NCBI GenBank assembly: GCA_964020975.1
Contig: OZ026627.1
Location: 29,143,465 to 29,207,464 of the forward strand
Direction: 5' to 3'
Source: Hermodice carunculata
Lineage: Eukaryota > Annelida > Polychaeta > Eunicida > Amphinomidae
DNA: 64,000 bases
Of the stretch, positions 34,110-46,189 are shown piece by piece (position 1 is the stretch's first letter; every line of letters begins with the position of its first letter). The notes beneath the pieces are model-generated. The model was not told where the DNA came from. It saw nothing but the letters and a program-made list of their open reading frames with translations, and made no database searches. A program made the translations under genes and the position numbers.

Positions 34110-37100
34110 CTTTTTTCCAGCTTTCAGTCCAATATATATTATGCTCGACATATATAGAAACTGCAGTATGGAGCAGCCACGTTCACGGAAAGACGTGACA
34201 AGGAAAAGCATATTGTATTCCTCTTCTGTGTTGATTACAAGCAAATGTTTATTCCGTTTTTGGCAGAATTGTGCAGCTTCCGTCCAACTGATTCTTTCAT
34301 TGCTTGCAAATGCAAAATAAAAAGAGGAAGAGCTTCTACACAAATGTGAATTTGAAACAAAATTAGTACACCAACTGACTGGATGATGTAAAGGATATCG
34401 CTGTAAAGTGATAAATCTATTGTTAAGGTTTGTTCTCAACTTCATAAGTAGATTTGAGCCGACAGATATACCATGTACTTTAATTCTTACGTCATAGTCA
34501 ATATATCTCCAAAATATTAAATCAACATTCCAGCTTATATTATAATTTACATTTTGCCAAATCCACTTAATGGTCGGAATTTTTAAAAGTTTCCTGTTGG
34601 AAACTTTGTAATGGTAATGCCCAGCAATTTCAAGAGATAATTTTGACCTATTAGCCTGTTGCACAGTGAAAACAGCTTGGCCAACCCAGGGTCTTAATGG
34701 GCATGTACCTTCCCACAAATTTAATGGTATTTCCACAAATGTATACAGCAGATAAAACGCACGCGCAAGTGCAGCTCTCTGTGTTCCATTCAGGTCCAGT
34801 ATCACATATTGCACATTTTCAGATACTTTGACATCAAGGCAAAGGGTCTTGCATAAAAAGTTAAATAAATATGCGCCATTCTGCCTGGCATTGATTATTT
34901 TACAATTTATATTTGAGACATTTGAGTGTGATGAAGATAAACGAAAGACCCAGTTATAATTCAAGCAATGCAATCCAAATTTCAGTTTGAGGGACCGAGA
35001 TTTCGCATGTCCATATCCCTGTTTTTTCAAACCAGAGAAAAGTTTCTCATTATATACAAGCAATACACCATGGTAAAAACAGGACGTCTCGAAGTACCAA
35101 CGCCGATAAATACATTCCAAAGAAGTACGTACTTCTCTGCTTGGAAAACGTTTCTTGCTGTCCTTTCGCGTTGTTATGTTTAAATAGATTAAGTTGGTAA
35201 CGACCAGCTCTTGATCATTATTGGTTTGAAGAAGAGGATACTGGATCAAAACATAACATTTTTCATCATACTCTGTAAGCTCAATGGCTAACGAATGTAA
35301 ATGATATGACGTTCTCTTAACGGAAATTCTATGAGCCTGTATGTCTTGTGCAATAACACGCTTTTTCACATATTTTTTGAGCAATAGTTTCAAATGCTGG
35401 TTGGTTTTAATTACAGAATCTCTGTTCGTTGATTTAGGAATACCATTAAATACTTGGGATATGCCATAGCACTCTGCTACAGAAACAGCAAACTCAGTTG
35501 AGAAATTGAATTGTCGGTATTTCTTATATAAATATAAATACATTATCAAGACCACAGTGTTACAAGATGACACAAAATCTGTTGCTGGCTTAAGCATTTG
35601 CGCCACGTCCCCATAAAAATTACAGAAAGGTCCGAGTTTTTGTTCACTATCATTTACTGATAGATGCAAAACCGCAAACCCTGCCTGTGTGCAAGCATTG
35701 GTATTGGGACCATTCCATAAACACTTTTTTACGATTATATTTACAAACATTTTTTCTGGTGCAATAATTATCAATGCAACGAGTTGGAGCGTATTTTGGT
35801 TTCTCGCACTGTGCGCAAGTTTCATTATTACCAACTCATTCCTTCCGGATTTTGCAGCATTCTGTTTCAATGTTATTCTCTCTAATCTCATATTGTTGTT
35901 AAATCTTGTGTCCAGGTGTATATGTAGTTTACCCAAACCAATGATAGAATATGCATGTAAAACCACGGTAAGTTTGAATCCTTCGGTTATATACATAAAA
36001 TATATGAAGTAATTAAGTTCCTTTCTAAACAATGATTCACGACTATGGTTCAAAGAGTCAAAACCCCTGTCATTTGCTAAATACAGCATTGTGGTATGTT
36101 GCACTCTAATACTGCCTTTTATTCTTAAAACATAGCAATATATTTCGTGTATATCCCTAGATGCTGTGAAAATGAGCATTTGTTCCTTATGCATAAATCT
36201 AACAAGTTGAAAGTTGATAATGATATTGTTGGATGTATTAGATAAAACGTCTTGGCGCTTTGAAGAATGACGAGGTTTCATAAAACTATAAGATAACTCG
36301 GCAGGTACCAACACAGCGCTGGCAAGGCATCGAAATTCTCCAATATAAGTCCTCATTTGAACCAAATGTGTCCGTGAGTAAAAACTTCGAAAATAGTGAC
36401 TTCCACATAATCGTTTATACATGGGAGACTGCACTGGTAATGGCACACTTATATCTCTGAGCTCAAGATATTTTAATGCACACATATTGTCAGACTCAAT
36501 CAGATGTAATTTGATGATATGAATATAAATTCTTAAATTAGCTACTGCAAATATGTAAAATGTCAATGAAGAGCCTCTTTCACCAGTTGAAACAATAATT
36601 GCTGCATAGGGACTGGACATAGTGAGGGGCCTAGATTTCACATTTGTGTCTTTTGATTCAGAACAAGTGTTCAAGACAATTTTCAGACTTATCAATAAAT
36701 GTTTTATAGAAAACAAAAAACTGGTGGGCAAACATGTCTGTTTTGTGGATTGTAAAATAACATAATCGACATACATTCTAAAGGGTATGCGTCTGTTGCC
36801 TACTGAAATTGATCTCACAGCCTCAAACGTGACATCAAAAACTAAATATTCTTCACTATGTCCAAGGACCCTGTTGTAATATGTGGCAATGAGGACACGG
36901 GATACAGTTGACTGTACTTTGATGTCTTCTTGGTAATCAACTTCATCTATTATTGGGGGACAACTTTCATTTGGTCCATTTAAAACGAGCCGTCTAAAGT
37001 GTAACTGATGGTTTTGGTTCTTCCTTGTGTCGTAGGCTGATTGAATATGTAAAAAGACAACATGATGGTCAAGTACTTTTATATTCCAAGAATTAGCACA

Positions 37101-37496
37101 GATTGGTCTATAAATGTCCCAGAAAGATATCTCATTCCCCATGCAATCTGCGTAAAACCAAATAACACCCATTGGTTTCTCAATGATGTATTCAACATGT
37201 GCAACAGAAAAGCACACATAATTATCATTCCTGTAATGGGTAACTTCACTGTGTTGTCTCACGCAGGTAATCTCTATGCGTAAATATGCATTGAATAAAA
37301 TATGTGGATATGCATTAAGACAAAATATCAAAAGTATTTGGGTATATTCTACGTCAGCTGTGTGTTTGTATGAATCAGTCTTGCAGGTTTGACCACGTTG
37401 ATACTGATGCAAATTGCGCAATACCGGTGGTGTGTTCACTGAAAATGAACATTTGCCTCTAACCTGAATCATGTCCCGTAACTCGTTTGCTACTAA
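34110..37496 (-). CDS. GRL101/LGR-like receptor, 5' giant exon (CUB-like ectodomain plus first half of lectin domain)
   Basis: This is one uninterrupted exon of 3,387 nt (1,129 codons) belonging to the same receptor as 26,831-23,430. The exon probably starts after the acceptor ACTCGCTTGCAG; a stop lies a few codons upstream in frame, so the true start codon is in an earlier exon. Most of it is a beta-rich, Cys-sparse ectodomain. One segment (around residue 350 of the frame) has a CUB-like pattern: CALKYLELRD ... MYKRLCGSHYFRSF ... LVQMRT. Another has LGPFCNFYGD. The last ~85 codons are the first half of a C-type lectin-like domain (SFYFAFASNERISWTEAAQF, CQKRNKHLLVINTEEEY, IYIGLKAGKK). It ends at AAG just before GTTATA, phase 0. 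No close family was recognised for the long N-terminal part; the CUB assignment is tentative. Confidence 0.8.
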
Positions 37497-37499
37497 CTG

Positions 37500-38334
37500 C
37501 AAGCGAGTAACATAACTATAACAGATTCACATTTCATGCAAATAGATCTCCTCTCAAGCTCCAGCATGCATGTATTCGCAGGTAACGTAAGATTGGTATG
37601 CCTGAACAGCGGCTGTAGTTGGTGTGAACATAGGAATGGTGAACGTCAAAAGCTTTTATCAGGTAGCTTTCAACAGATATCACCCAAAAATTACCCGAAG
37701 AAATATGCTGACTCGGTCAAAACTTGGCAGGGAAAATGATTTACACTAGGAAATGGAAGAAAACGAGAAGGTTTGTTGGTCTGGTGCAGCGTGACCTTCT
37801 TAACAGCAATATGATACACCATGAATGTACGTTGGAAAACAGACGTTTTATTCAACATTTGGATTACATCTCAATTTGTTTCCCTTTCTTCCGGTTGCTG
37901 TTTGTACAGATTTTTCATGTACATGTAAACCTAAATTAAAAAAAAAAAAAAAATGTCAGCTAAAAGTGCCCCAACACACCCTGTGAGTACAACAAGGCGC
38001 CTGTCTATTTTATTTGAGTAAGAGCAAAAAATATGATTAAATATAAAGGACACACATGATACAGCAAATTTATCAAACTAAAGGCGACCTTGACTATGCA
38101 TTACATTTTAACAGGTCACATGTTTGTTTACATCTTTCAAGAAACGTTATGCACATATACACTGTACAAAGCCGATCAGTGTTCTGTGGTTTCTTTCATA
38201 TTTCGTCATAATAGTTGGTATTGTGCTGGGGAATACCCACACAAAATGCATAAATACAAGTACATAAATGTTCAAACAAAGCTGGTGAGTAAGCTAATGA
38301 ACATGGTTTTCTAAGGTCCACATTGCATGATTAC
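37500..38334 (-). other. Probable 5' intron or upstream region of the receptor
   Basis: No domain was recognised. The plus-strand open frames at 37,536-37,939 lack family signatures. A run of about 15 A lies near 37,940. Confidence 0.4.
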
Positions 38335-38538
38335 ATCCACAGAAACAATAATCAGAAATTCGTATGTGAGGGTGTCACCGTTTTCACCACTGAAGCAGAA
38401 ATGCAGCTGCAACAACAGCCAAAAGATATCTAAAGTCAGTTTTATGGCCTCGCAAAAATGCATTAATATGTCTAGCATATGAATATGTGTAATAGCCTCA
38501 TTTTTCTCAGAGACACATATTAACTTATCAAATTTCAC
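38335..38538 (-). CDS. Possible first coding exon of the receptor (signal peptide)
   Basis: A minus-strand open frame, 38,538-38,311, contains ATGs at 38,538, 38,478 and 38,463. From the third ATG it encodes a hydrophobic stretch (LTLDIFWLLLQLHFCFSG) of signal-peptide type followed by a short polar part. A possible donor (GTGGAT then GTAATC, from 38,334) is phase 0, matching the acceptor before 37,496 and implying an 838-bp intron. It is the only signal-like exon I found upstream. The donor is weak and no similarity supports the call, so this is a hypothesis. Confidence 0.3.
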
Positions 38539-40249
38539 TGAAGAGGCTATTAACCTAAAGCGGACATTCCTATGCCGGCTCTAGGATTTTTAAACTTAGA
38601 TGTCAGTGACCCGTAGTGGAAGAACAATCAAGAAGGTTTAAGTTGTATACAAAATAAAATTTATTACTGGAGACCAATTAGTTTACAAACTAAAACAATT
38701 AAATTTCCAATTACAATGTTGTCTTGAAGGTGACAATGACGAATGAACATTGCCCTCACAATGAAGAATGTTAAAGAGTGAAGCCATTACAGAGTACCAA
38801 GGTCCAACGACGATCCAATCCTAACTTACTAAAAATTTAATCGGCCAAAGTATTTTAATAGATTAAAACCAAATTTAATTATTTAATTTGGAATAAAATT
38901 AGTTCTAACCTATTTATTATTCACTAAAGCTTCCCAGTTCTGAAGTGATATGTTGAATTCTGTATGAAAATCTGAATCCAAAGTATTGAGTATAATTTCC
39001 AATCTCACCAATCCAAAAATGTTCAAATGTAAAATTTCTTTTGTAAATGAGCCTGAGTTACTTAAATGTCAAAAGGGGAAGAAAAAAAAAATCTATAAGT
39101 GTAAACCTCCATTAAATTCAAAAGATAAGAATGTTCATACTGATGTGTAAAGTTGGCACAACCTGGATTTGTTCAAGTTCTCACCACAGCATATAAACAT
39201 TCAATTTTCAGGAAAGGTCGGCCACTCAGGAAAGGTGAAGTATCAGCTTTGGCTTTCCGTCTTAACCCCCGTGGCTCAAGTATTTGCACTGCAACTCAAC
39301 AAAACCCAGAGTCAGAGACTTTCCCTATTATAATAAAAAAAAATTATTTCTTGTATAATAATTTAATAAATAATTTCTCTAAGTGTATTCCAAGTCGGAA
39401 TAAGTAAAAGATAAATGCTGATCTAATTTCATAGATCAATTGTCAAAGAATATTTATCTTGAAAGGGGTTAGGTAAATCTTAAGAGGAAAAACCCACAAG
39501 GGTTAACAAATTTGGAATAAAATTGGCCATATTTAAAGAAAAATACCTCTTAAAGTACCCTAAGCCTTAACAAGATGGCCCCAGTTTATAATATTTATGA
39601 GTTCATCAAAACAATTTTAATAACATCAATATATATAATTTCCGTCTAAGATTTAATAGTTCTTCACTCAGACTTCTTATAATCTTTCAAATGTAAATTT
39701 CATTGTTTCTATCCATGTATAAATAGATAATTTATTCATTTGTCATTTCATAAATATTCAATATTATTATAATTAGATACTCCATAAAGTAACTGGATAA
39801 TTTATGCAGCAGTGAAAGCTATACCATGTTTGCCTTGTCAAATATTTCAGGATTGCAAAATGCTTTATTTTGCAAGATACTAAATACTATGTGATACGAA
39901 ACCTTCAACTGGTGAGTTAACTATTAAGTATTTAACTTAAATAACAATTTAATTTCTTAAGTCCAACCCACTTAATAAATCTTCCCAAATTTAGAAAAAC
40001 CCTAAACTTATCCCAAAGATAATCCTGGAGAAAGTTTGATATGTATATACTGAGTGAAAGCTGCCTGAACATTTTCATACTATAATCATTGTGGAAGTGT
40101 GTTCCTTTAAGAAAACTTCAATCAGAACTCAAATGTAAAAGAGGAAAAAAATGTTTCAACATTATCAATTCATGAAGACCAATGTAACACAAAACCAACT
40201 CATGAAGACCAATGCTTCAACATTTAACCACATAATAAAAGAATGAGAG

Positions 40250-40301
40250 TTGACCTTTAAATGTGAGGTCACTTCCCATGACCCTTGACCTTGAAGGTCA
40301 A
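40250..40301. promoter_or_regulatory. Cluster of AGGTCA-type half-sites
   Basis: Within about 50 bp there are TGACCT, AGGTCA, TGACCC, and then TTGACCTTGAAGGTCAA, a 17-bp palindrome. Such half-sites bind nuclear receptors, and TGACCTTGA is an ERR/SF-1-type site. Similar motifs are common in marine-invertebrate repeats, so function is only a possibility. Confidence 0.25.
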
Positions 40302-40339
40302 CTTCCGGCAAATTATCATAATTTATGTACACCATTTCC

Positions 40340-40470
40340 TGAAAAATCAACTATCAGAAATTCAGTCTCCTGTCTTCCTAATAGGACCTTTAATGGTATA
40401 AAAATGGAAAATCTACTATCAGAAATCCAGCTATCTGTTTTTCCAATAGGACCATCCATATTAAATATAT
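40340..40470. repeat. Tandem duplication, about 66 bp
   Basis: 'AAATCAACTATCAGAAATTC' to 'CCTAATAGGACC' is repeated as 'AAATCTACTATCAGAAATCC' to 'CCAATAGGACC' about 66 bp on. It lies within the AT-rich block. Confidence 0.8.
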
Positions 40471-42299
40471 TCTGGAAGTGAAAAGAGTCAACGTTCAAAA
40501 CAACTCTAAAAATAAATTTCAATATTGTGATATTTAAGGTCAACAAAAAATAAAAGTACATAATCTCTATGGAATGCTTTTGAAATATCACAACTTATTA
40601 TGATTTCCATGACACAAGTATACTTTGTAAAATAATTCTATAAAATTAATGAAACTTCAACTGAAGTCTTTTCATGCAAATTTTTACCTCATTAACATAA
40701 TTTATGTGTTCAGTTTTCTCTGCCTAATTCTTACTATAGTAAAAATAGGAATGGGGTTAAATCTTCAGGTAGAGCATAAAGAATTTGCATATATAATGAA
40801 CAGGAAAACCTGTTCTACCAGGTTTAACCCTTGATCTATAGTTTCAAATTTCTCTATTTAACCCTAAGACTTCTATTACCAGTATGACTATAACTCCACA
40901 TCAAAAATGAAAGAAACCTATTGGTTTCACTACTTTTAATGTCTTTCTCGATTTTAAACAATGCATTTTAACCTTTCAATCATAAACATATACATATTCA
41001 GAATAACTGTATTTCTTGGTTTTGCCACTAAAGGGCACACCACACAAATATTTCTCCAAGATTAATATTGAAATTTTTGCAACCATAACTACAGAATGGA
41101 AATTTGGAATATATTCCCAATTTGCTCACCAGTATTTAGTTTACTCTCCTATAAATGTATATATTTCAGTTCCATGACCAGAAACTCGTTCTTACAACAC
41201 CATTTTTAAGACTTAACGAAATCATCAAATTACAGAAATGCTTACAGTGTTCCCGAGCAGATAAAATAGAATTTTCTTTCATGGAAAATGGTTCTGATAT
41301 CCATTTTTAATCAGCATATACCGATTCCAAGAAATATCTTCTCCCAATTATTTTCTCTCGTCTTTGTTTTAAAATGTGAATTCATGTTAAATCAATGTTT
41401 TGCACTAATCAATTACGTTTCAAATCCCTAGTCTACAAGACTCCAAAAAGAACCTCCAGAACAAGACAAGTTTACCCTCGTGGTTCACACCTCTTTATTC
41501 TGGCCGTTAATACTTACGAAACGTCTGAAAAGGCTCACTAACTAGCGCAAAACTTGACCATAATCCTAGCTAGCTAAAGACAATCTCCGTTATTCAGTCT
41601 TCATAACAGACATTGTTATATTTATTTCGACTGTCACGAAAATCACTTATCCTTGCTACATAATAGGACGTCCATATGCCCTTAACAATTATTCATCTCT
41701 GACGACCCATTATTATAGAAAAATGACCAAACCACGTGTACTAGGGAAGCCAACTTACCGGCCCGCCACGAGGTATTTATAACATGAAATTTGTCACCAC
41801 TGCTAAATTACACCTATACACCACGGACGTATTTTAGTTCTGTTTATTTTTACTTGAACTCTTCCCTAATATTTACCCTACATATTTAATCAAAATTGGC
41901 CTTTGGCTCGGGACCATGACCAGGATCACCCAATATTTATTAACGCCTAGCTAAACATGCTACAAGAACACGTACCGTGAAAATTTGGACTTTCCAGACC
42001 TCCAACCATGGTTGAATCAGGTAAGTATATCCTAACTCATTTCAACATGAGTAACTTTTCCATAGAAAGTCAGAAGATACACTTACCCTTTTCAACACGC
42101 TGGCTAAAAGATCCGCAGCCCGCTGTGACCGCTAGACCATACTCCAAAGTTCCACTGTCCTGTTCCACCGCCCAATAGGGAGAGTGCCACTTGTCAATCC
42201 GGTCGCACCTTTATTGAGCCGCACGCCTTTGTGATTCCAAATTAGGGGATGTCACAGTGTTATCCACCCTGTCTCAATCCCTTCATGTATGGTCACTAG

Positions 42300-43460
42300 A
42301 GGCCGCTGCAATAAAAATCACTCGGCAGCATCTCTTTCAATACACAGCAAATCAATATTTGCTACAGATGCAGAAGGAAAGAAAAGAAAACACCCCTTCA
42401 ATAAAAACAAACGCATGGCAGGAAACGATTGGTTTGCTGCCTAGTACAATAAAATTGTTGTCCAAGAATCTTAACACCGTTATGGCCAGTGACCACTTAA
42501 CTGCCGGTGAAGAATGTGACGTTGATAAAACCAGACTTACTACATGCCCAGAGTCAAAGCACAAGGTTCCGGCCCCCAAAAGTATGAAACAGGTGGGTGT
42601 AATGTTCAGTGCTGAGATGGGGCAAAAACCACAGCTGTATGTGCTGTCAACGCTACTGGGGGGTGGGGGTGGGGGGTTATACTACCTATGCTTATCTTCA
42701 AATGTAAAAGCATGAACATGACACTAGTGAACGAGTGGGCGTATCTGACGCAGGATGGATCAATGTGGAACGGTGTCTCAAATGGCTGAAACATTTCATC
42801 AAGCACACAGGCAAAACCCCCAACAAACAAGATGTTGCTTGTTTTGGACAGTCATGAGATGCATGTCAGAGGCAACAGTTCCATGAACAGAGCCCAGAGG
42901 CAACTGTGTCAGAAACACAGCCAGCAGAGGCAGCTGTGCCAGAGACAGGAGCAATAGGAAATGACACCGTGTACGGCAAGCCAATAGGGCCATTACGCAT
43001 TGGTCTGACGCGTTGCAGAGCCTCCACTACGCGTAGTCGAGCCAACCAATCATATTTCAGTCTCCACTACGCGTTGCCGAGAAAGAGCAAAAGCAACTGA
43101 AAACGGAAAAGTGAATCAAAAACACCCCCCCCCCCGTAAAAACAGTGAAGCAACTAAAAAAAAGAATAAGAATTTTTAAAGTGCCAGTGCAAGGAAAGTC
43201 AGTAACGCAAAAAAAATGCCTCGATTTAGATGTAGGACCAAACAGTAGTACGAAGCCTATCGGAAAAGCAAAAGTCAGTGAACCCAAAGAATCACCAAAA
43301 CTTGTTGGGTGATTTTCTCTGCCAATGTATTGGTGAACACCCTATAACAGACATATGGTAGAAGTGCGGAAAATGTAAGAGATGGGCTGCGTCATTTTTA
43401 TACGCATGAAACATTGACTGGGATCCAGCCCGGGATTTGAGGGAAAATCCAGGGCGGGTA
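42300..43460 (+). mobile_element. pogo/Tigger-like transposase remnant
   Basis: A DDE transposase of the pogo group, decayed. The first part (42,360-42,660) reads DVDKTRLTTCPESKHKVPAP and KQVGVMFSAEMGQ, equivalent to the N.DETGL...P K..K..APKG.KQVG...SAERG motif of this family; the Glu is lost. Later pieces in other frames give SGRI..DQCG (GWM-like), FHQAHRQ, LDSHEMHVRG (the LLLDGH-type catalytic region, 42,845), and a Cys-rich tail CQCIGEHPITDIW.KCGKCKRWA near 43,315-43,390. That tail is like the PHD-type C-terminus seen in many of these elements. Frame changes and stops show it is dead. A G-run microsatellite sits inside it at about 42,657. Confidence 0.75.
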
Positions 43461-43801
43461 TAATCTTAGATGTATCCCAAAGAGTTTGTTGATGCTAATT
43501 TATAAGATGAGGCGAGTAATCAGGCCCGAGTGTGCTTGCTGGTACTTTGATTTTATCTTGAAGAGAAAGTAGTTTCCTTTGTTGTCACTATAGGACGGAC
43601 TTTTTTTAATCAGTCAGTGTTTACAATTAATATTCTTATGAGATAAGAGGTTCACAAAAGGAACCTGCACATGCTGGACAGTGCTTCAAGGTAGCTGTTT
43701 TCAGCATAGTTCCGGCGATAGATCTTCCACTTGTGATTTTTTTTGTCGATGATAAAACCAACTTAAAAATTCCTTCAAAGACGTTATGGTGCAGCATAAC
43801 T

Positions 43802-43802
<1 letters not shown>

Positions 43803-43900
<98 letters not shown>

Positions 43901-43903
43901 ATG
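43803..43903. repeat. TA then GT dinucleotide microsatellite
   Basis: About 37 TA units pass directly into about 13 GT units. It encodes the false poly-IY open frames on both strands here. Confidence 0.95.
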
Positions 43904-44589
43904 TATACACCATACATATACTCAGACAGCAGATATACTTATTTTCCTTATTTTGAATAACAGGAAACGAGTGAAACAAGAGGAATGTGACACTCCTGTG
44001 CTCAGCTGATCTTGCATGCGCAGACTGAAGTGGTCCTGTGAACTATGATAGCAAGGTCACCTGTTTCACACCATGATCACTAACATGTTCATATCCCTTG
44101 GTCAACTGTAAAAAATTGCAGCACGCCCCGTTGAAAAAAATAAGGTCTAGGGGTTTACAGTAGTGGTCCTGCGTATTTTCGAATCAATTAGCTCGGCAGT
44201 TTCCAAGAAGAATCTTTTAATATTAAAAAAAAAAAAATGTACAGCAGAATTCATTAAAAAGTTCCAAATGCAGTGCACAGGAGTTGACAATTTCAAATGC
44301 CAATTATGTGATACACGAAATTAACAATTATAGGGCTCAGTTTTCCATCCCTCTTTGTTTTGCAAACTCTTTTCGATTGACCAATCTCTCCTTCTTACCT
44401 GGGCAAATTCACTTTTTTGCAACATTTAGCCCTGTGGCACCAGTATTTACTCCACCAGTCTTAGCCCGCTCTCTCCCAGATGCGCAATGCATTTCTCCAT
44501 CCATATTGTTTGAGCCTATCTCGGCCCGTCTCAACAGCATTTAGTGTGTCTCCCAACCCGTCAATTTTGCCTTGTTGCGCCGCTTAATG

Positions 44590-44830
44590 TGAATTTGATT
44601 CAGAACATTTGGTTTCAAATTTTCAGGGAAAAATACCATTTTAACCACAACCACATTGCTTCTGTTTTGTTTGCATTTACGTCAAAACCAGAGAAAACAT
44701 AAATCCATTTCAAACCTTCAACTTCAGGGCATCCTTCCTCTCCTTCAACAGCAATGTAACATCATGTGCATATAGGCCAAGTTTTAATGTTTGATTTAAC
44801 CATTTCTCTACCAGAAGGTCAACATATTGT
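44590..44830 (-). mobile_element. LINE reverse-transcriptase fragment
   Basis: On the minus strand, LGLYAHDVTLLL (a degraded YADD box) is followed by FSGFDVNANKTEAMWLW. That is the conserved FSGL..N..KTEAMWLG segment after the catalytic Asp pair in L1/Tx1/RTE-type reverse transcriptases. Only this piece was recognised. A frame change separates the two motifs. Confidence 0.65.
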
Positions 44831-45204
44831 AGTCAATTTAGTTTGTGACTCTAATGATTGGCACTTCTGAAGCTAAAACAAAGGCCGACGCAGAAAAAAG
44901 AACAACCTTGATGGATTCCTGCTGGTTTTGGAAACAAGTTGATCAAACCTTTCACAGTTATTTCTGGAGCTTTCAGTATTGTTTATTATTACATTTACTC
45001 ATAAATGAAACTGCTCCCCAAACCCAAACAATTTGGAGGCAGATTCTAAAATTTTTGGAAGATCAATTCAAATGTGTCTGTAATGACACGCCACTTTTTA
45101 GCTCAGATGACTTCTCTGAAACTACTTTGCCATTGTATGCAGTCTCTTCTAGGTACACTTGGATTTTAATTTATTGAAGAGGTGGTGCTGTTATTTTATG
45201 AATC

Positions 45205-45490
45205 TTTTGTGTTTGTGCACTTTTTGACTTCTTCTCCAAAACTGTGAGCGGAATTCGCTTCAAACTTAGTTGCATTGTTTCTCTAGTAGGTCTCCACCAA
45301 ATTTGTTTGAAAGGTCGTGCTCTTATGATTTTTGTATTTTTTGTGAATTTTGTTGGGGCTTTTTTTGGCAAATCTGAAAAAAATCTTCTCTGAAACCATT
45401 CGCCTAATTTTTTTTTCGAAATTGCCCAGACACACTCTTTGGGACCTGTAGTTCTTAGTCTGTTCACCAGGTGGCATTGCAATTTTTTGC
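45205..45490. repeat. Two-unit degenerate repeat
   Basis: Two imperfect units share 'CTTCTCCAAAACTGTGAGCG' or 'CTTCTCTGAAACCATTCGCC', then 'AATT.....TCAAACTTAG' or 'TTTTTTCGAAATTGCCCAGA', and later 'GGTCTCCACC' or 'GGGACCTG'. The spacing is about 165 bp. The pattern resembles tandem units common in lophotrochozoan genomes. It is non-coding. Confidence 0.45.
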
Positions 45491-46189
45491 CTTTTTTTTA
45501 AAGGATGTTTTGTTTTCTAAGACATCGAATATGAACAGACTTGGGCAAAATGGGTGCTTGAAGTGAAGATGCTTCATGTATTGCAAAATGGTGAGAATGA
45601 GGAGTTAAAAACAGCTCCAAGACTGATCACTGTATGACAGCGGGGGCTTCAATAGCTGTTTTATTTACTAGATATCATTTATGTGTGAATTTGTTTGTTG
45701 TTTCTACAATATATCAACGAAATTTTGTATGACATGAGTCTGCCCAGACAGCTGACCTGACTTCAGTACATAGACATTATACAATGAAAAGTACCACTGC
45801 TGTTTTGATTCAAGCCTGTGCTTTATTTGTTCATGGCAGGTGCTGTGCAGCTGCTACTCAGGGAAGACACATACATGTAAATGGAATGTTCAATCCCAGT
45901 CAGACACTGAGCATGTGTTTTGACATTTTGTGCACATTTGTGTAAGCACTATCAAGCATGGTGATAAAAGGTCGTCTGGCATAGATAGTATGGTACCAAC
46001 TCTACAACAGGTTAATGTATCATTGTGTTTTATAAGGCTGTACCAAAATTTGAAGAACTCCATTCATTTAGTAATATGTAATAAGATCTGATTTCAGCTT
46101 TATCGTTATGTGTGCAGATTGATATTGCCATTAGTACTTTTAGTTTTGCTCAAGCACCAACGCTTAACTAGAAAATCCCCTTCAACAGT

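Larger units (their letters stand above)
38600..42250. other. AT-rich, non-coding block of unclear origin
   Basis: About 3.6 kb with more AT than its surroundings and no open frame above about 90 codons. On the minus strand its right edge starts TGTGACATCCCC and has CAATAAAGG and a strong donor-like AAAAGGGTAAGTG (42,079). Its left edge has AATAAATTTTATTTTG near 38,650. This could be a non-coding RNA gene on the minus strand, or an old LTR-like unit without coding content. I found no matching pair of long terminal repeats and no target-site duplication, so no class is assigned. Confidence 0.35.

Noticed and set aside
38600-42250. Calling the AT-rich block an LTR retrotransposon
   Set aside because: No paired long terminal repeats, no coding remnants and no target-site duplication could be shown; left as undetermined.
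42257-42715. 152-codon plus frame as a host gene
   Set aside because: Its core matches the pogo/Tigger transposase motif order and continues in other frames as the same dead element.
43636-43960. Poly-IY open frames on both strands (similar cases at 8.7-9.2 and 61.0-61.4 kb)
   Set aside because: Direct translations of TA microsatellites.
44845-45177. 110-codon plus frame ending near a GT
   Set aside because: Lies between a LINE fragment and a degenerate repeat; no domain, and a single donor-like site is not enough.
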